From: Linyphia triangularis
Taxonomy: Eukaryota > Arthropoda > Arachnida > Araneae > Linyphiidae
Length of the DNA: 64,000 nt
Assembly (NCBI GenBank): GCA_963978545.1
Contig: OZ021722.1
Span: 34,303,365-34,367,364 of the forward strand
Reading direction: 5' to 3'
The position numbers were made by a program, and so were the translations under genes. Of this stretch, positions 14,101-29,100 are shown piece by piece (positions within the stretch are counted from its first letter, which is position 1; each line of letters opens with the position of its first letter). The notes under the pieces are model-generated. The model ran no database searches, was not told the origin of the DNA, and saw only the letters and a list, made by a program, of their open reading frames with translations.

Positions 14101-17100
14101 AGCCAACTTGATTGTATAATTTTGCCACAAATGACTGAAATTAGTGCTTATTTCTGTAGCTAAATGTAAATAATTTTCAGTAGGATGTTATGAATAAAAA
14201 TAAAGACATTTAAATGAAAATAATGATACAAAAGATTAATGGCATAAAAAAATGTATTTATCAAACTAAAACTTATAATAATAAAATACCCATAGTAAAA
14301 CATTGTAAATTAAATATTATTATTTATAAAAATAGTACGAGCATTTTTATTTATAATATTTTATATTTGGAGAGTGATTTAAAAACAATAAGTAAATGGT
14401 TAAAATAACCAATCAATATTTTGACACATATACATTGGGTCTGCCAATCCGACTACTATATTTCCCTATTGTAAAGTTTGAAATTAAACACTTATTTATA
14501 CTCAAGTTTTGGGTCTTTGTTGCAAACTTTTCTATAACTTGGTTATAAAATTTGCCACTTTTTCGAAGTGTCACCAACATATCTTTTTCAATCGACAAGA
14601 GAGAAAGGTTGCTCAAACGATCTTGATTTTGAGCAGAGCGAATTTTTTGTGATTCTGTCCCAATGGGAATCGGCGAAAATTACGATAATGAACCACGAAC
14701 ATAAAGAAACAAATATTAATTGACTAGTTTTTTTATGTATTAAATAATTATTTATAAAGAAGAAAAATAATCACTGCTTGTTAAAATCTATAAAATAGTA
14801 ACACATTTTAATAAATTAAATTCTGATACATAATGAAAGATAATTATAATGAATAATAAAACATAATTACAATAAATATTGAAAACTTGAAGAATAATAA
14901 TGTTTTTATTGTAATTTATTACAAGTCCTTACCCCCTCCCCCATCTCCGTTTTTGATCAATACATACTAAATGCATTTACATACAATCATGATAAACAAA
15001 TATACCCAAATTTAGTTGCCGTTCATGAGGGGATATGTAACCCTTTCTTTTCAGCTTCTCAAAATAAAAGTTTAAAATGTAATGACAAATTTTAATCCAG
15101 ACCGAATTCATTCGATTGAAGAGTATGGAGTGTGGATTGAAATCGTATCGCAAGCCTATATTATCAATGAAATTAAAAAAGTCACACAAGTACATAAAAA
15201 CTTAAATGCAAACATTCAAACAAAGGTGCCCATGAGAAGAATTTATAAAAATTTTTAAAAAAAGTATTAATTATATTCTCCCCGTCAAGTTCAAAATCAA
15301 ATTTGAGGAATCAAAGTAAACTTAAACTAATTTGAAAGTTTCACTGGCAGGAGACATAATAAACGTTCTAAAAAATGTGCCAAACCGATGTCCCGGTTAA
15401 TCTAAATATCAGTTTCAGATTTCTAATATTTTTAATTATTAAAATACTTTCATCCATATATTACCCAATCATATGTCACTTAGTAGTCATCTAAATCATA
15501 TATGGAAGAAATAAATTACAATGGAAGTAATACATAGTATTAAAAATTAAAAAAAACACTTTAAAATCTTTTATCGCCGATTTGGAGATATCACGCCAAA
15601 TGTCAGGAATACACCTACAAGAACTATCGAAACTCTAAACGTATTCGGTATAATCTCCGATGACCTGAGAGCCCTGTCGACGAATCAGATTAGCTGATTG
15701 ATGCCTTCACAAACAAAAAACTATAGAGAAGACGGATATTCGGAAAGTATGACCGAATCTCATATAGAGGGCAGCACGAACGAAATTTCCTTTAATGGAT
15801 TTTTTATCACTTTCTTGTGTAACTTATTAGGGAACAGTTATAAAAATGTTTTTTTAAAGAAATACTGCCCAGAATAATTAAGAATATTGTTATTAAATTG
15901 AAAAAACCCCTCCAAATTTTTTTTTTTATTTTTTTTATTTTGTTTGCGTAAATTGTTAATTTTTTACATGAGATTTATGCACTCATCGCCGAATCCAACG
16001 ATGACCGGGCCCCTCGCCACTGATAACAGGATTGCTTGCATTGCTTCTTATTATTATTTTATATGTTCAATAGCACTTTATGAGTTCATCGGTATGGGAG
16101 ATTTTTGTAAATTAATTTTCATTCGTCACTGTCTTCGTCATCATGGCTAGTTTCATTTTCCTTATCGACAATCATTTCATCTATAAACTCTTGCTTTTCT
16201 CAGCGCTTACCCAGTTACATACATCCTCTGTGTTGATTAGTTCAGACAATGTCAGTTTCATGACTAAATCCAAAAACTAATTGTTACCTTCAATGGACAG
16301 TCCGCAAGGTTTTTATGTATCGAACATTTTCTTTCACACGACTTTATTATGGAGGCAGATTTTACTTCATACCATGTAGCAGTTATCCAATAAATACATC
16401 TTTTGCATTAAATTTTTTAAGTGGGTCTCAGGGAGACTTATTTTCCTTGATTCCTTCAATAAGAGTTTTTAGTCATTTTTTTCGGAAGTTTCTTTTCATG
16501 TTCTCCAAAACACCTTGATCTTAAGACTGAATTAGTGATGTGACTTTAGGAGGCCAAAAAAGGGCTTTAATATTGTCACTCATTATTTTAGTGAGTACTT
16601 ACGAGATAAAGTTCAGAATATTTTTCAGTAGTTCATGGAAAATGCAAAAATCCTAAAAATATTTAATAGCTCAATTAAAGCGGGAAACTCTGATGATCAG
16701 GGCTTGGATAACCAGGGTTTTACTGTACCATGTTTTCTACACTTTATTAAAAATAGAATGTATAAAAAACTGATCATTCATATTACTGCTCTAAACGGAC
16801 ACTGATACAAACTGCATTTGCTTCTTTTAACAAAAATTATATCGATTATATACATTGGAAAAATAATGAAACTTCAATTTACTTTAATATTTAAAAAAAA
16901 TGATTTTATCTAGCAATACGTACCAAACATTGATGGGGCCTTAGTCCGCAATGTCTTGGTATTCCCTTTTGTACAGGAATAAATCACAGTAGCATCATAT
17001 ACGGCATCTAGATTGTTTTTCATGTTCTCAAAGGCTATGTGGAACCCTTTGTATTTTGGTGTGAGAACATGCTTTAAAGGCAAAAGACCTGTAACACGTT

Positions 17101-20100
17101 AATAACACATAAAAACATGTATTAACTTTTATCGATAAAATATTTTACAGCTTAAATATTCATTACTAGTTGCCTGGTCCTGAACTGCAGAGACCTGTCC
17201 TATATTTTAATGCTTCGTGATAGGTGGAAATTTTTTAAAGAATTCACAACAACAAAATATTTAAAATTATAATATTCTATTTGTGATAAGCAAAATTACA
17301 TCCAAAAGAACATATGTTTAAAAATTCATAACTGTATAAGGAAGTTACTTTCTATACACTTACAGAGCCACAGACTGTTTTATTAGCATAGATGTCATTA
17401 GTATTAAATAACTTATTAAGGTTAAGTATAATACTTTTTATGACATATAATGACATATATTATTATGAATAATAATATATGATCAACTGTATAAAAGTGA
17501 TGTATTTTGTTAAAAAAGACAAAGTACAAAAAATCTAGAATAATAAGTCGATTCCATAAAGTATAAAATACATGTATAACAAGAATACCATAGTATGAAT
17601 CACTTAAATGTGTGCAGTAAAATGGAAAAACAATAACATTAACAAAATATAGTAAGACTAAAAACTTTATATACCTCGCTGTTCAGCAAAGGAACGACTT
17701 TTTTCAATCAAATCAGCATTTTCAGGATTATAACGAGTTCCTTCAGGAAAAATTACCATCCATGTCTGTAACATTCAAATATTATTATATTCACCAAAAA
17801 GTAAGTTAAATTAAAATGCAGCTGAAAGCAATTCTTATTAAAAATAAACATATTGCTACTGTACAGCTATAGCTTATAAACTAGACAATTTCAAACTTAA
17901 AATAATTAAGTTTTTCTAATAAATATTTTTCAAATTTTATGTCATAACCATCGATATAAACAACTGGATAGACAGCTTAATGGTGGGGAAATGAAGCCGT
18001 TGCCAGATGCAATTGGTGGGATAAAAAATACGAATTGCCGAGGATTGAAAATAAAATTTTGAGTTGTACACAGCAGAAATGTCAATAGTAGGCCTTAATT
18101 AGTAATAATGGGGAAAAAAAATATATACTCTAGCACTTTACAAGGTTTTTCGCATTCCCATCCAACTATAAAAGTGAACTGTGATTGGTTAATCTTCCCA
18201 CCAGCTTCGCAATTCCCTGCACGTTTTTCTCTTTGCATTGACAATGGAGCAGTCTATCCAGTTGTTTATCTATATCGATGGTCATAACAGGGAGTTAGAA
18301 ATTCAAAAACTTGGTAAAAGAATCAGCAACTTAGTATTTTAACGAGTGTTTTTATTGAGTTCTTTGCGCATGAAAACAAAACAAAATTTATTTTGTACTT
18401 TATTATTAATCAAAAGTATTTAAAAGTAGTGTTATATAATACTTGAAGACTGAAAATTAAGCTAACATAATAATATAAAGGGACTATCAATTTAATAGGC
18501 CTTGGAACCAATTTACAAAGATTAATATTATTCTTTAGAATTCTATTATTAAAATAAAAAATAGAATTTCTTAGTTATATAACTTACGGGAATCTTGGGG
18601 TTTTGTAAGTACTTTAATGAAGATATCATCTTTTTGGAATCAAAATAATGTCGCTTCACAAATACACAACCATGCTGAAAAAAAGTATGTTAACATTGAA
18701 ATTAAAATTAAGCACAATTAATAGTTAAAAAAAAACCTTAAAACATCAAGAGTTTTGTAATTCAGTCTTAAAGTGGCAATTGGAAACATGTTAATAAAAG
18801 TTGTAGACTTAGCATAAAAAGATTTTAATATAAGTTTGCATCCTAAGGTATCAAGCCTTAACTCATTTATACGAAACAGAATGAAATAAAAGGTTTTGAT
18901 ACTTTCCTACAATATCACTTACAATAGATATGATTGATTTTACATTTTGACAACTCAAGTAGCTAAATTTAAATATAATTACAACTATCCAATGAATTAA
19001 ATTTATTTAGCCTCACAAAATACTTTAATAACACAAATACTCAGGGCCTATTCTAATGGGCAGTCGTGGCCTATTTGGGCAGTCGTAAATTGTATTTGGG
19101 CAGTCGTAAAAAATAGAAAAGAAGGAAATTAAAAATATTGCCTTTCAATTTTTAATCATCTATTTAAATTTGCTTATAGTAACATCTAAAATGACTTTTT
19201 ATTTGTTTATACAACCCTTCCTTCTCTGAAGTTTCAGCTTTGAATATACCTATGTACCAATCTTGAAACTTGGCTTTAGGAGTATCTTTTACTAGACATT
19301 TTGTATTCAGCCATACCAAGACTGCATCTTTTGCCTCCATACAATGAGGCCTCATTGTAGATTGGGGGGTCAAAAATGAAATTTCATCCGATTTTAACAA
19401 TTACCCCCTCATTTATTCCCTTTTGACCTCTCTTGACAGTGTGCCAAATTTCATTCCGATCAATTAATATTAACCCGTACCGCAACGAGCCTGAAGTTGT
19501 TAAAAAAGCTAACAGAAATGGAAATTTTTTGAAAAACAAAATTTCTTCGGATTTGATTACACACACCCGAAACTTTTTCCTTTTGACTAATTTTGACAAT
19601 GTATTGAATTTTATTATATAATAAGTTTTTATTAGTTAATATCAGTTAATATTAACCCCTGCCACATTGATATTGAAAATGCTAAAAGTGGACAGAATTG
19701 GCAAAAATGAAAGAAAATAGTCCAAAATGTTTATTTCTTTAAATTAGAAAGAAAGATGCAAAATATTGATACAATTTAACAAATAATGTTCATACAGCAT
19801 AAATTTGGAGTTTTTAGAGATATTTTTGTGTACATTTGCATACTGTTTGCATCGACCATCCAAACACCGCCTTCTCTCTCTTTTTTTTTTTTTTTAAATA
19901 TAAGTGTCCTTTGAATATTTTTTTTTATTAACTTTAGCCTTCTTTCTAGTGTAATTGACTACACGGGTGTGGTTTTTTTTCTCTTTAATTTATGCTTGAC
20001 ATATTTATAAGAAATGTTTGCTTTCTAAAAAAGTGGGCGATACATTTAAAAATACTATTACAGTTCCTTAAACAGATTCAAACTTTTGACTGATACAAAC

Positions 20101-23100
20101 GACAATTTTTTAATCTAAAATAATCAATATATGAAAGATTAATCCTGTGAATTCGATTTTTATTATTTATAAAAATCTATTTCAGTATTTTATTTATAAC
20201 AATATTAAAACTTACAAATTTGTGTTTAACTTTCAAATCATTTCCTCTATTACAGTTAAATATCTTATTTTCAAAGCAATCGTAATGTGCATCACAAATA
20301 ATGTATTAAAATATTACAGATATAAAATAACGACCATCGCTCAGCACAATTGAGTTGGCTATGGTTTAGAAAAAATTATCTACTAAATACCATTATAGAA
20401 TAAGGTGATTCTAATGAGAGTTAACTCTCGGAAACAATTGGTGCATTCGAAAACTCACATGTGACTATTTCTTTCATTTACCTTTAATCTATCTGAAATT
20501 TGAAAGTGAACTGAATTATTTTTGATAGTGAGGGAAAATACCACATAGCATTTTTTCATTGTGGTTTAATTTTTAAGTTAACATTTTCCCCTAAGAATAT
20601 TATGCAGAATCCAATGCGTTCCCAAAAATTCTTTTTAGAGTTATTTTGCTTTACTCTTGTTCTTTTTAAAAATAATAAGCGTTTCTTCAAATTCTTTGTT
20701 GTTGGAAGCCTCATGTAAAAATGTTTTCTCATGTTGAAAATTCTTCTTATGGATATAGTTTTATTTTATAGTACATGTTTTAAAGCTTGATGGCTGCACT
20801 GCTTGTGGCTTGAGATAGTTCATTTTTAAGCACTCCATTTTTAAGCTTTCCATTTGATCAGCTATTAGTCAATAATAAATGCTATGGGCGCACAAAATAT
20901 TAAGCACTCTCGGGCAACTAATTCGAATAAGACTTTCACCGATCGTTAGCTTTATCTCTAGTTCGATGTATTGCAAGACTGACAAAAGCTGTTGATTTAT
21001 ATATAATTTGTTACCTGTTATCTAGTGATGAACATTACTGATTAAAACTGTGTTACCGGTATTGCTTCTAAAACTACTCACCATATTTGAAACAAAGAAT
21101 AACAACAACTTATCAAATTGAAATCGACACTGAATTAAGTGTGGAATAGTCGAGGGATACTAGATTTTGGCCACTGTCCTTCAACCAATGGCGGATCCAA
21201 CCAGGGGGCGCGGGGGGCACGCGCCCCCTCCTCAGGTGGAGTATTTTTTTTTACAATTTACAAAAATAAATAATAATAATAAAAATATTTTTTTTTTCCA
21301 AGTTTTTTTCAATAAGTTCATGCAACAATTATATTTTAACCTTCATCTAATTTCCGAAAAAAGCAACAACAAAAAAGAGCTTATTTTTGTACCAAGGTTC
21401 TATTTATAGCCTTCTCTCTTCCCATTCAAACGGATGTTGGAAGACTGTACAAGTATTCAAACCTCCACCTTCTTGACCTTAAAGATATCTTGGACCCCTG
21501 ATACCTGATCCCTTTTCTGTTGAGTGGGAGGAAGAGATTTTGACTCACATGCATAATGTCCAACGCCAATCAGGGGGAAAAATAATAATAAGAGGTTGAC
21601 TATTTGGGTTACCCACGGAAATGGCCACCCCCATTCAACTGGACATGGTAATAGGCTAAAACTTAAAACTTTTGAAAGAAAGGAAGAGGAAGGTTATTTA
21701 TTAACTGCATAAGAACTCGTCCAGCGTTAATTTCTGCTTCGGCTTGTAAATAAGAGTTATATTTGAATTTCGATTAGCAATCCTCTCTTGCACCACACTG
21801 GAAAGGTATGCCAATTGTTGTTGTTTTTACATAAAATAGACTTATAAACAATTTTGTAAGAAGTATTATCTGTGTAAAATAGCACTACAGTAGCAGAAAT
21901 AATTATTTAAAAAAATATCGCTTTCAAACCCTGTACGAAATTAAACGAATGAATTAGCAAAATAAATGTGTATGTTTTTTACGATAATTTGAAAAGTTTT
22001 GTACAAATATTCACCTGGACATACTTTCAATTTTTTCCCTTCCCCCCCCTCCCCCCGTTATTGCAGAAGTAATGCAAGAAATATTGCACTTTATAAGTAA
22101 TTATAACGCTTACGGCATAATATATATACATACTTTTAGAGAAGGCTAAGAATACTCTAATTTTATTCTAAGCCTATTCTTCCAAAACATATTTTTTTAT
22201 GAAACTTCTGATTCTTGTTCAAAAGTTTCGTGAAAGAAGTAAAATGATATTGCAACTCAAAATGAAGTTCTTAAATTTTTTTAAATACAATGATCCTCCT
22301 GCAATCTCTCTCTTCCAGTTATAATTGAAGAATTGGAACAAAATATTTCAGTATGCGATGTTTTTTTAATTTGTCACCGGATTGATATAATTTACCTATT
22401 TTATTTTCATTATTTAAAAAAAATGCCCAGTTTGGCGATTATTCTAAAAAAACGCTGCTGAAACGGTGAAAGTTGTGATATATTTTTCAATAAACACTGC
22501 ATTATCCTTTCTATTAAGTGCAGCAGAGCAGAAACAGTCGTTGATGGGCGTTCGCATTATCTCATTTCTACGGAGGTGGGAATGATTAGAACACCTTTAA
22601 AGGCATTTTTATAGCGATTTTAATCAAAATCGTTAAAACCATTTTTTGGTAATCGCTGAAAAACGTAATTTTTTCAAAATCAGCTATACTTAATGCATAT
22701 GTGCAATTTTGACGAAAACCGTAATGCCAGGTCCCATGGCCATCAATAACCTGTGCATAAAAATTGAACATCGCAGGTCAATCCGTTTTTGGAGTTACGC
22801 TGATAACTAACAGGCACAAACATTTTTTTGAACTCATCACGTCCCAAAACGTGTAGAAATGCAATAAAATCATTTTTTTTTTTTTTACCGAATTCAATAC
22901 TTTTTACCATACGGGTAATTGAAAGTAAAAAAAAAATATGGATGTATAAAATCGCACCAAATATATGTATTAGTGCTGGTAAAATAGTACCCAAGACCAT
23001 AAGAAAAACAAAAAAATTGGTTCGTTGATCAAACTTGACAAAAACGTTCTATATTTGCAATGAAAATGAATATTCAAATGAGTCCATAAAAATATCTAGC

Positions 23101-26100
23101 AAAGAAAGGGATTTTTTTTGGGGGGGAGGGGGGGTGTCAGAAGGTTTTTTGGCTGAAAAATTAATTTTGGAGCAATCTAGACATGTGACACATGTTTTTA
23201 GAGTACTTTTTTTTATGCTGAATCGAATGAAAAAAAGCAAAATGATATTACTAATCTAAAAAAAGTTACAGTTCCTTTTTATAAACGAAAACACATGTAA
23301 AATCCAAGGAAAGGTAAAATACGACATTAAAAAATAAAAAATTGATCCGTTCATGAAACTTTGCAAAAACGTTTTGTCATGAGTATAAAGAAACAAAGGA
23401 GTTTATAAAAATATCTAGCCTAGAAGGGTGTTTTTTGTGGGAGGGGGGATTTTTTTTTTGTTTGTTTTTAAATTGAAAAGTAATTTTGGTATAACCTGGG
23501 CTACGCTACCTTACGCTAAGATAGCGAGTCAGAAATGTGACGAAAAAGGGGGAGGGGGGGGGGCAATTAATGGATACGGATTATCTTGAAGTATATTTGT
23601 AGAACACTGCATAGATATTTTTTTTTTAACTTAAACTTTTTTTTAAAATATTTGATTTCATCCTGGCTAAGGCACAGGTGTTGCGCCCTCCCCCCTCAGG
23701 AAAATCCTATATCCGCCACTGCCTTCAACTCACAGATGTGTAGTAAAATTCATCCCCTTAATACTCCATTCTGAGTGCATTTATGCCATTCTGCAATAAT
23801 TTCTTAGTATTTGACAGTTGACCGTGTTTACGTACAAGCAAAATGGTCAGCGATAAAGCGCAATACAGTAAAATGCGGCTTCAGGATGCGAACTTCAAGT
23901 TTGTTGCTGCTTGGGTAAAAACCTTGGTTTTTTTTTTAAAAATGGACTTAATAATCTCTTTATAGTCAAAGTAAAAAAAAATTGGGTGGTGAGAAAAAAG
24001 GAAATTGAAAAATAAAGGACCACCCTATTATTTCTATATATATAAGGCAAAGCCCTCACTCACTCATCACTAATTCTCCCACTTCCCACATAGTCACAAC
24101 TCTGAAAATCGGCACAAATATCAACAATGGTAAAAATAGAAAAAGTAAGCTATTTCGATCTCGATTAACCCACTTTAAGGGGTCGAAAAAGGGTTAAACG
24201 TTCCAAACAAGGGACATTCGAATATCCTACTTCCCATTTGGTCGCAACTCTAAAAATTGGTACAAATATTAACAATGGTAAAAATAGAAAAAGTAAGCTA
24301 TTTCGATCTCGATTATCCCACTTTAAGGGCTCGAAAAGGGGTTAAACGTTCCACACGAGGGACATTCGAATATCCTACTTCCCATTTGGTCACAACTCTA
24401 AAAATTGGTACAAATATTAACAAAGGTAAAAATAGAAAACGTAAGCTATTCCGATCTCGATTAACCCACTTTAAGGGGTAGAAAAGGGGTTAAACGTTCC
24501 ACACGAGAGACATTCGAATATCCTACTTCCCATTTGGTCATAACTCTAAAAATTGGTACAAATATTAACAACAGTAAACATAGAAAAAGTTAGCTATTCC
24601 GATCTCGATTAACCCACTTTAAGGGCTCGAAAAAGAGTTAAACGTTCCAAACGAAGAATAATCGAATGTCCTACTTCTCATTTCGTCACAACTATAAAAA
24701 TTGATGCGAATATCAATAAAAACAAACGAAGAAAAAGTAAGCTATTCCGATCTCGATTAACCCACTTTAAGGGGTAGAAAAGGGGTTAAACGTTCCAAAC
24801 GAGGAATATTCGAATGTCCCACTTCCGACATGGATACAATTTTGAAAATTGGCTTAAATAGCAACAATGTTAAACATAGAAAAAGCATGCTAATCCGATC
24901 TCGGTTAACCCACTTTAAGGGGTAGGGGTTAAACATTCCAAACGAGGGAAATTCAAATGTACCACTTCCCACATGTCCACAACTCTGAAAATTGGAGCAA
25001 ATGTCGACATAGGCAAACATAGAAAAATTAAGTTATTCCGATCTTGATTAACCCCCTTTAAGAGGTCGAAAAGGGGTTAAACGTTCCAAACATGGGATAT
25101 TCGAATGTCCTACTTCCCATTTCGTCACAACTCTGAAAACTGGTGCAAGTATCAACAAAAACAAAAGTAAAAAAAGTAAGCTATTCCGATCTCCTTTAAC
25201 CCACTCTAAGGGGTTTAAAAGGGGTAAAAAGTTCCAAACGAGGGATATTCGAATGTACCACTTCCCATATGGTTACAATTCTAAAAATTGGTACAAATGT
25301 CAACAATGGTAAACATAGAAAAAGTAAGCTATTCCGATCTCGATTAACCCACTTTAAGAGGTCAAAAAGGGGTTAAACGTTCCAAACGAGCGATATATTC
25401 GAATGTCCTACTTCTCATATTATCACAACTCTGAAAACTAGTGTGAATATCAATAAAGACAAACGCAGAAAAAGTAAGCTATTCCGATCTCGGGTGGATC
25501 AAGGGGTGGAAAAGGGGTTAAACGTTCCAAACGAGGAATATTCGAATGTACCACTTCCCATATGGTCACAACTTTAAAAATTGGTAAAAATATCAACAAA
25601 GACAAACATAAAAAAGTTAAGCTATTCCGAGCTTGATTAACCCACTTTAAGGGGTGGAAAAGGGGTTAAACATTCCAAACTCGAATATCCCACTTCCCAT
25701 ATAGTCACAACTCTGAAAATTGGTAGGAATGTCAATAAAGATAAACGTAGAAAAAGTAAGCCATTCCGATCTCGATTAACTCACTTAAGGTTTGCAAAAG
25801 GCGTTAAACGTTTTAAACTACGGATATTCGAATGTCCCACTTCCCATTTAGTCACAACTCGGAAAATTGGTACAAATGTCAAAAAAGATTAAACATAGAA
25901 AAAGTAAGCTATTCCGTTCTCGATTAACCAATTTTAAGGGGTTAAATGGGGGGTGTAAAGGGGTTAAATGTTCCAAACAAGGGATATCCGAATGTTCCTC
26001 TTCCAGTGTAGTCATATTTCTGATGTTTGGTGCAAATGTTAAAAAAATAAGTAATTCCAATATCGATTAACGAATTTTTAAGGGATTAAAGTCGACGCAA

Positions 26101-29100
26101 CATTGAAACTATACGAGGATTAACTTAATGTCTCAATTCCAATACAGCTACTACTTTGAAATTTAGAACTAAGAGCAAACATAAACACAATAAACTATTC
26201 CAATTTACTATTCACAATTTTAAATTTCGTTTAAAATGTCAACAAAGGAAAGTTCCTATTTTGATAAATCAATTGGTCGGGATCGAAATGGGAGCAAATG
26301 TCTGAAGTGTAGAATACATGAATGTCTTTTAATCGCTAAAATGCTAATGGTAAAATTTCGTAGCGCAGCACGGGTATTCAGCTAGTACTATTATAGATGA
26401 ATTCGTTACTCGACAGTTTCTTGTAAGCATCCCATGTGACCATCACCATTCAGGTCCTTCCAATCCTTATCTCCCAAAATAGTCATAGTAGTGAGAAAAA
26501 AAATTGACTTGTAAGTGTAGAAAGAGGAGGAGAGGGAGGGGGGGGGGGAGAAGAGGAGAGAGTAGCGCGGTGAAGATGACCCCCGGAAATAGCCCTCCCC
26601 CTTTTCTTCAGCTGGAGTTGGTTAATTGGTACCCTTCCACCACAGTTTGAAAAGAAATAGCCAAGGGAGGGCACCCCCTATCGTCTTCAGGGTCTTGGGT
26701 AAACACTTCCAGTCTTTAAAAGAGGTTGTTAGGTCAACAATGTTATCTTGCAGTTGTATTTTGGCCATGAGGTCGCTTATATAGAATTACTGGATTCCCT
26801 AAACTGAGTGGAATTTTTTTTTTTTTTTTTTTTTTTTTTTGCTCTTATCTAGAGATCATAAAAAGAAATGTTAACAGGGGTGTCCTTGAATGTCAAACAC
26901 AGCCAGCCTCATGGTAACCAGTGGTTGGAGACAGTAGGCTTGTTCAAAGATTGTTTTTGCAATGCTAGTAGTGTATCTTCTGTATTGACGAGATTGAAAA
27001 GGTATGCCCAACTTTTTTTATGTAAAAATTATAGAATAAACCTAATGGTTTATGCATATTATAGAAAAGAAAAAAATTAACTCTCGTAGGGGTATAACAA
27101 TGTATCAGAAATCTTGTTTCTAATTTTACCATAATTAGATGAGAAAAAAAATTATCAAGTGATAAATTAGTTCTGAGTGTACTAGTTTTTTTTTATAAAA
27201 CCTATCGAATTTTGTATTTAGTGAAACTATTGTTTCACGTCGAATTTAAATACAATTTTAAATATCATCATTGATTCACTCATCTTTAAAAGGCATTCGA
27301 CATTTACTGGTAAGGATAACACGAAGTTTGGATAAATTAAAAATAATTCTTATTCATAATTTTTCAAAGATTGAGAGTTTTAGAAAAATTATTTTGCAAA
27401 TATATAATATTATCGAGATATATTCGTATTCCGAGAATCAACAGAAATACATAAATCAGATTTTGCCACTACGCGGCCAGCGACAGATTTTTCTGCAGCC
27501 TGCCGGCACCACAGAAGATTAAAAAAATTAAGGTACCTAGTTTTTTTCGCATAATTGTAATTTATCCGAAATAGTATATGTTAACTATGTAGAACAGAGT
27601 TCTCCACTACGTGCCCAAAGAAACTATATGAAGAAGCTTTCAGTAAGGTGGTTTTCATCAGGAATAAACACAGGAATAACTTAACTGAATCTCGTTTGGA
27701 CAATTTATTAAAATTTACTGTAATAAATACTCCGAAAGAACATCTATCATAAAATAAACTGAACGATTTCGACCAATATCATCGCACAATTTTATATCAA
27801 CTGAAACTTAATAATCTGGAAGTACAGTTTAAATACTTTTAGTAAAAGTTAGGCCAAGTCGCATTGCCATGTTGAAACAAAAGATTCACTTAATTTTTAT
27901 ACTTGGATTTACTAATAATGAAAATTATCCTTTTTTAATTATTTGAAGGAAAAAAAAAGCAAATATTAATTATAGTTTTGAAGGAAAAAAAAAAAAAAAA
28001 AAAAAAAACACATATATATTTATATATTTGTTTTCAGTTTTATAATAATAAATGAAACATATATTGGTGTATCCGGCCTGCGAAAATCTCCATCATAAGT
28101 CATATTGCCCGCCTCTAAAAGTTAGTGGCGAACGCTGACATAATTAATGGGAATGAAAATCTTACAGGAATAGGAATACTCATACACCTCAATCACAAAT
28201 GTTACAGAACAGCAGTTCGGCAAGGTAATTAAGTTAAAAAAAATTCTCTGAATGAACATGCTTAAAAATCTGTACCGAAGAAGTGTACAATATCTCTATT
28301 TCAAGTTATATTTTAGGCATAAAATAATGCTTTTTTTTTTACAAATAGCGAAATTGGATTTGGTAGGTAGGTTTTAGATTTAATTTTCTTTGGAGCAAGT
28401 AATATTCTGGGGCTATACTGCCGTCATTAGCAAAGAGCCCAAAATCTCGAAAAATTCAATTGCATATTTTGAAGTCAATTGCATACTTTTGTGTTCGTCC
28501 TTCGAAATTACATTTTTTTTTAAATTGTGGTATAGGTTTGTATGACCTAAAAACTTGAGCCATTCAATAAAATAAAAATATTATTTTCTCTGGATTAATC
28601 GGAAAGTGTCAAAATATATGCAATTAAATTGTTTTGGATTCACAGCTTTTTAACTTATGACGGCATTATACTTCTCTGAATGTATGTTCCAAATACGTTT
28701 CAAAGGGAAATGCCTTTTCGAAAGGAAGCTAATCCACATTTGTGTCTCGAACTGAGGAAAACAAGAAAAACTTTCACAAGGCAACCCAATAATTGGCAGT
28801 GACTATACTAAACTTCAACTTAACTAGACATCACTTAGACAGTAGATCGTGACAGTGCTCATAGGTATTTAATCCATTTTGGCGGCGTGAAAGCATAATG
28901 TTTGCCAAACCACAACCCTGTACAGAACAAAAGGCTATAAGGTTTGGCGAGAATTATGTCTTCACTCCGCCAAAATGGATTAAATACCTATGAGCACTGA
29001 CACGATCTACCGTCTAAGTGATGTCTAGTTAAGTTGAAGTTCAGTATATCTGACGTAATCGAAACAATTTTAACTCCTTTTTGTAAACGAAGAACCGTTC

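Larger units (their letters stand above)
13610..16725. mobile_element. Degraded pogo/Tigger-type composite in AGPAT5-like intron 7
   Basis: The left end CAGTAGAGTCTTGATTATC and the inverted right end CAGTAAAACCCTGGTTATC agree in about 14 of 19 positions, and TA flanks both sides. Such ends are typical of pogo/Tigger elements. Inside, the minus strand carries a broken transposase C-terminus near the right end (16119-16520). An unrelated hAT-like coding remnant (14413-14640) suggests a second element inserted within. Long A/T tracts fill the rest. Confidence 0.6.

Noticed and set aside
24060..26095. CRISPR-like array
   Set aside because: The whole 148-base unit repeats, with no unique spacers, in a eukaryotic intron. 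It is a minisatellite.
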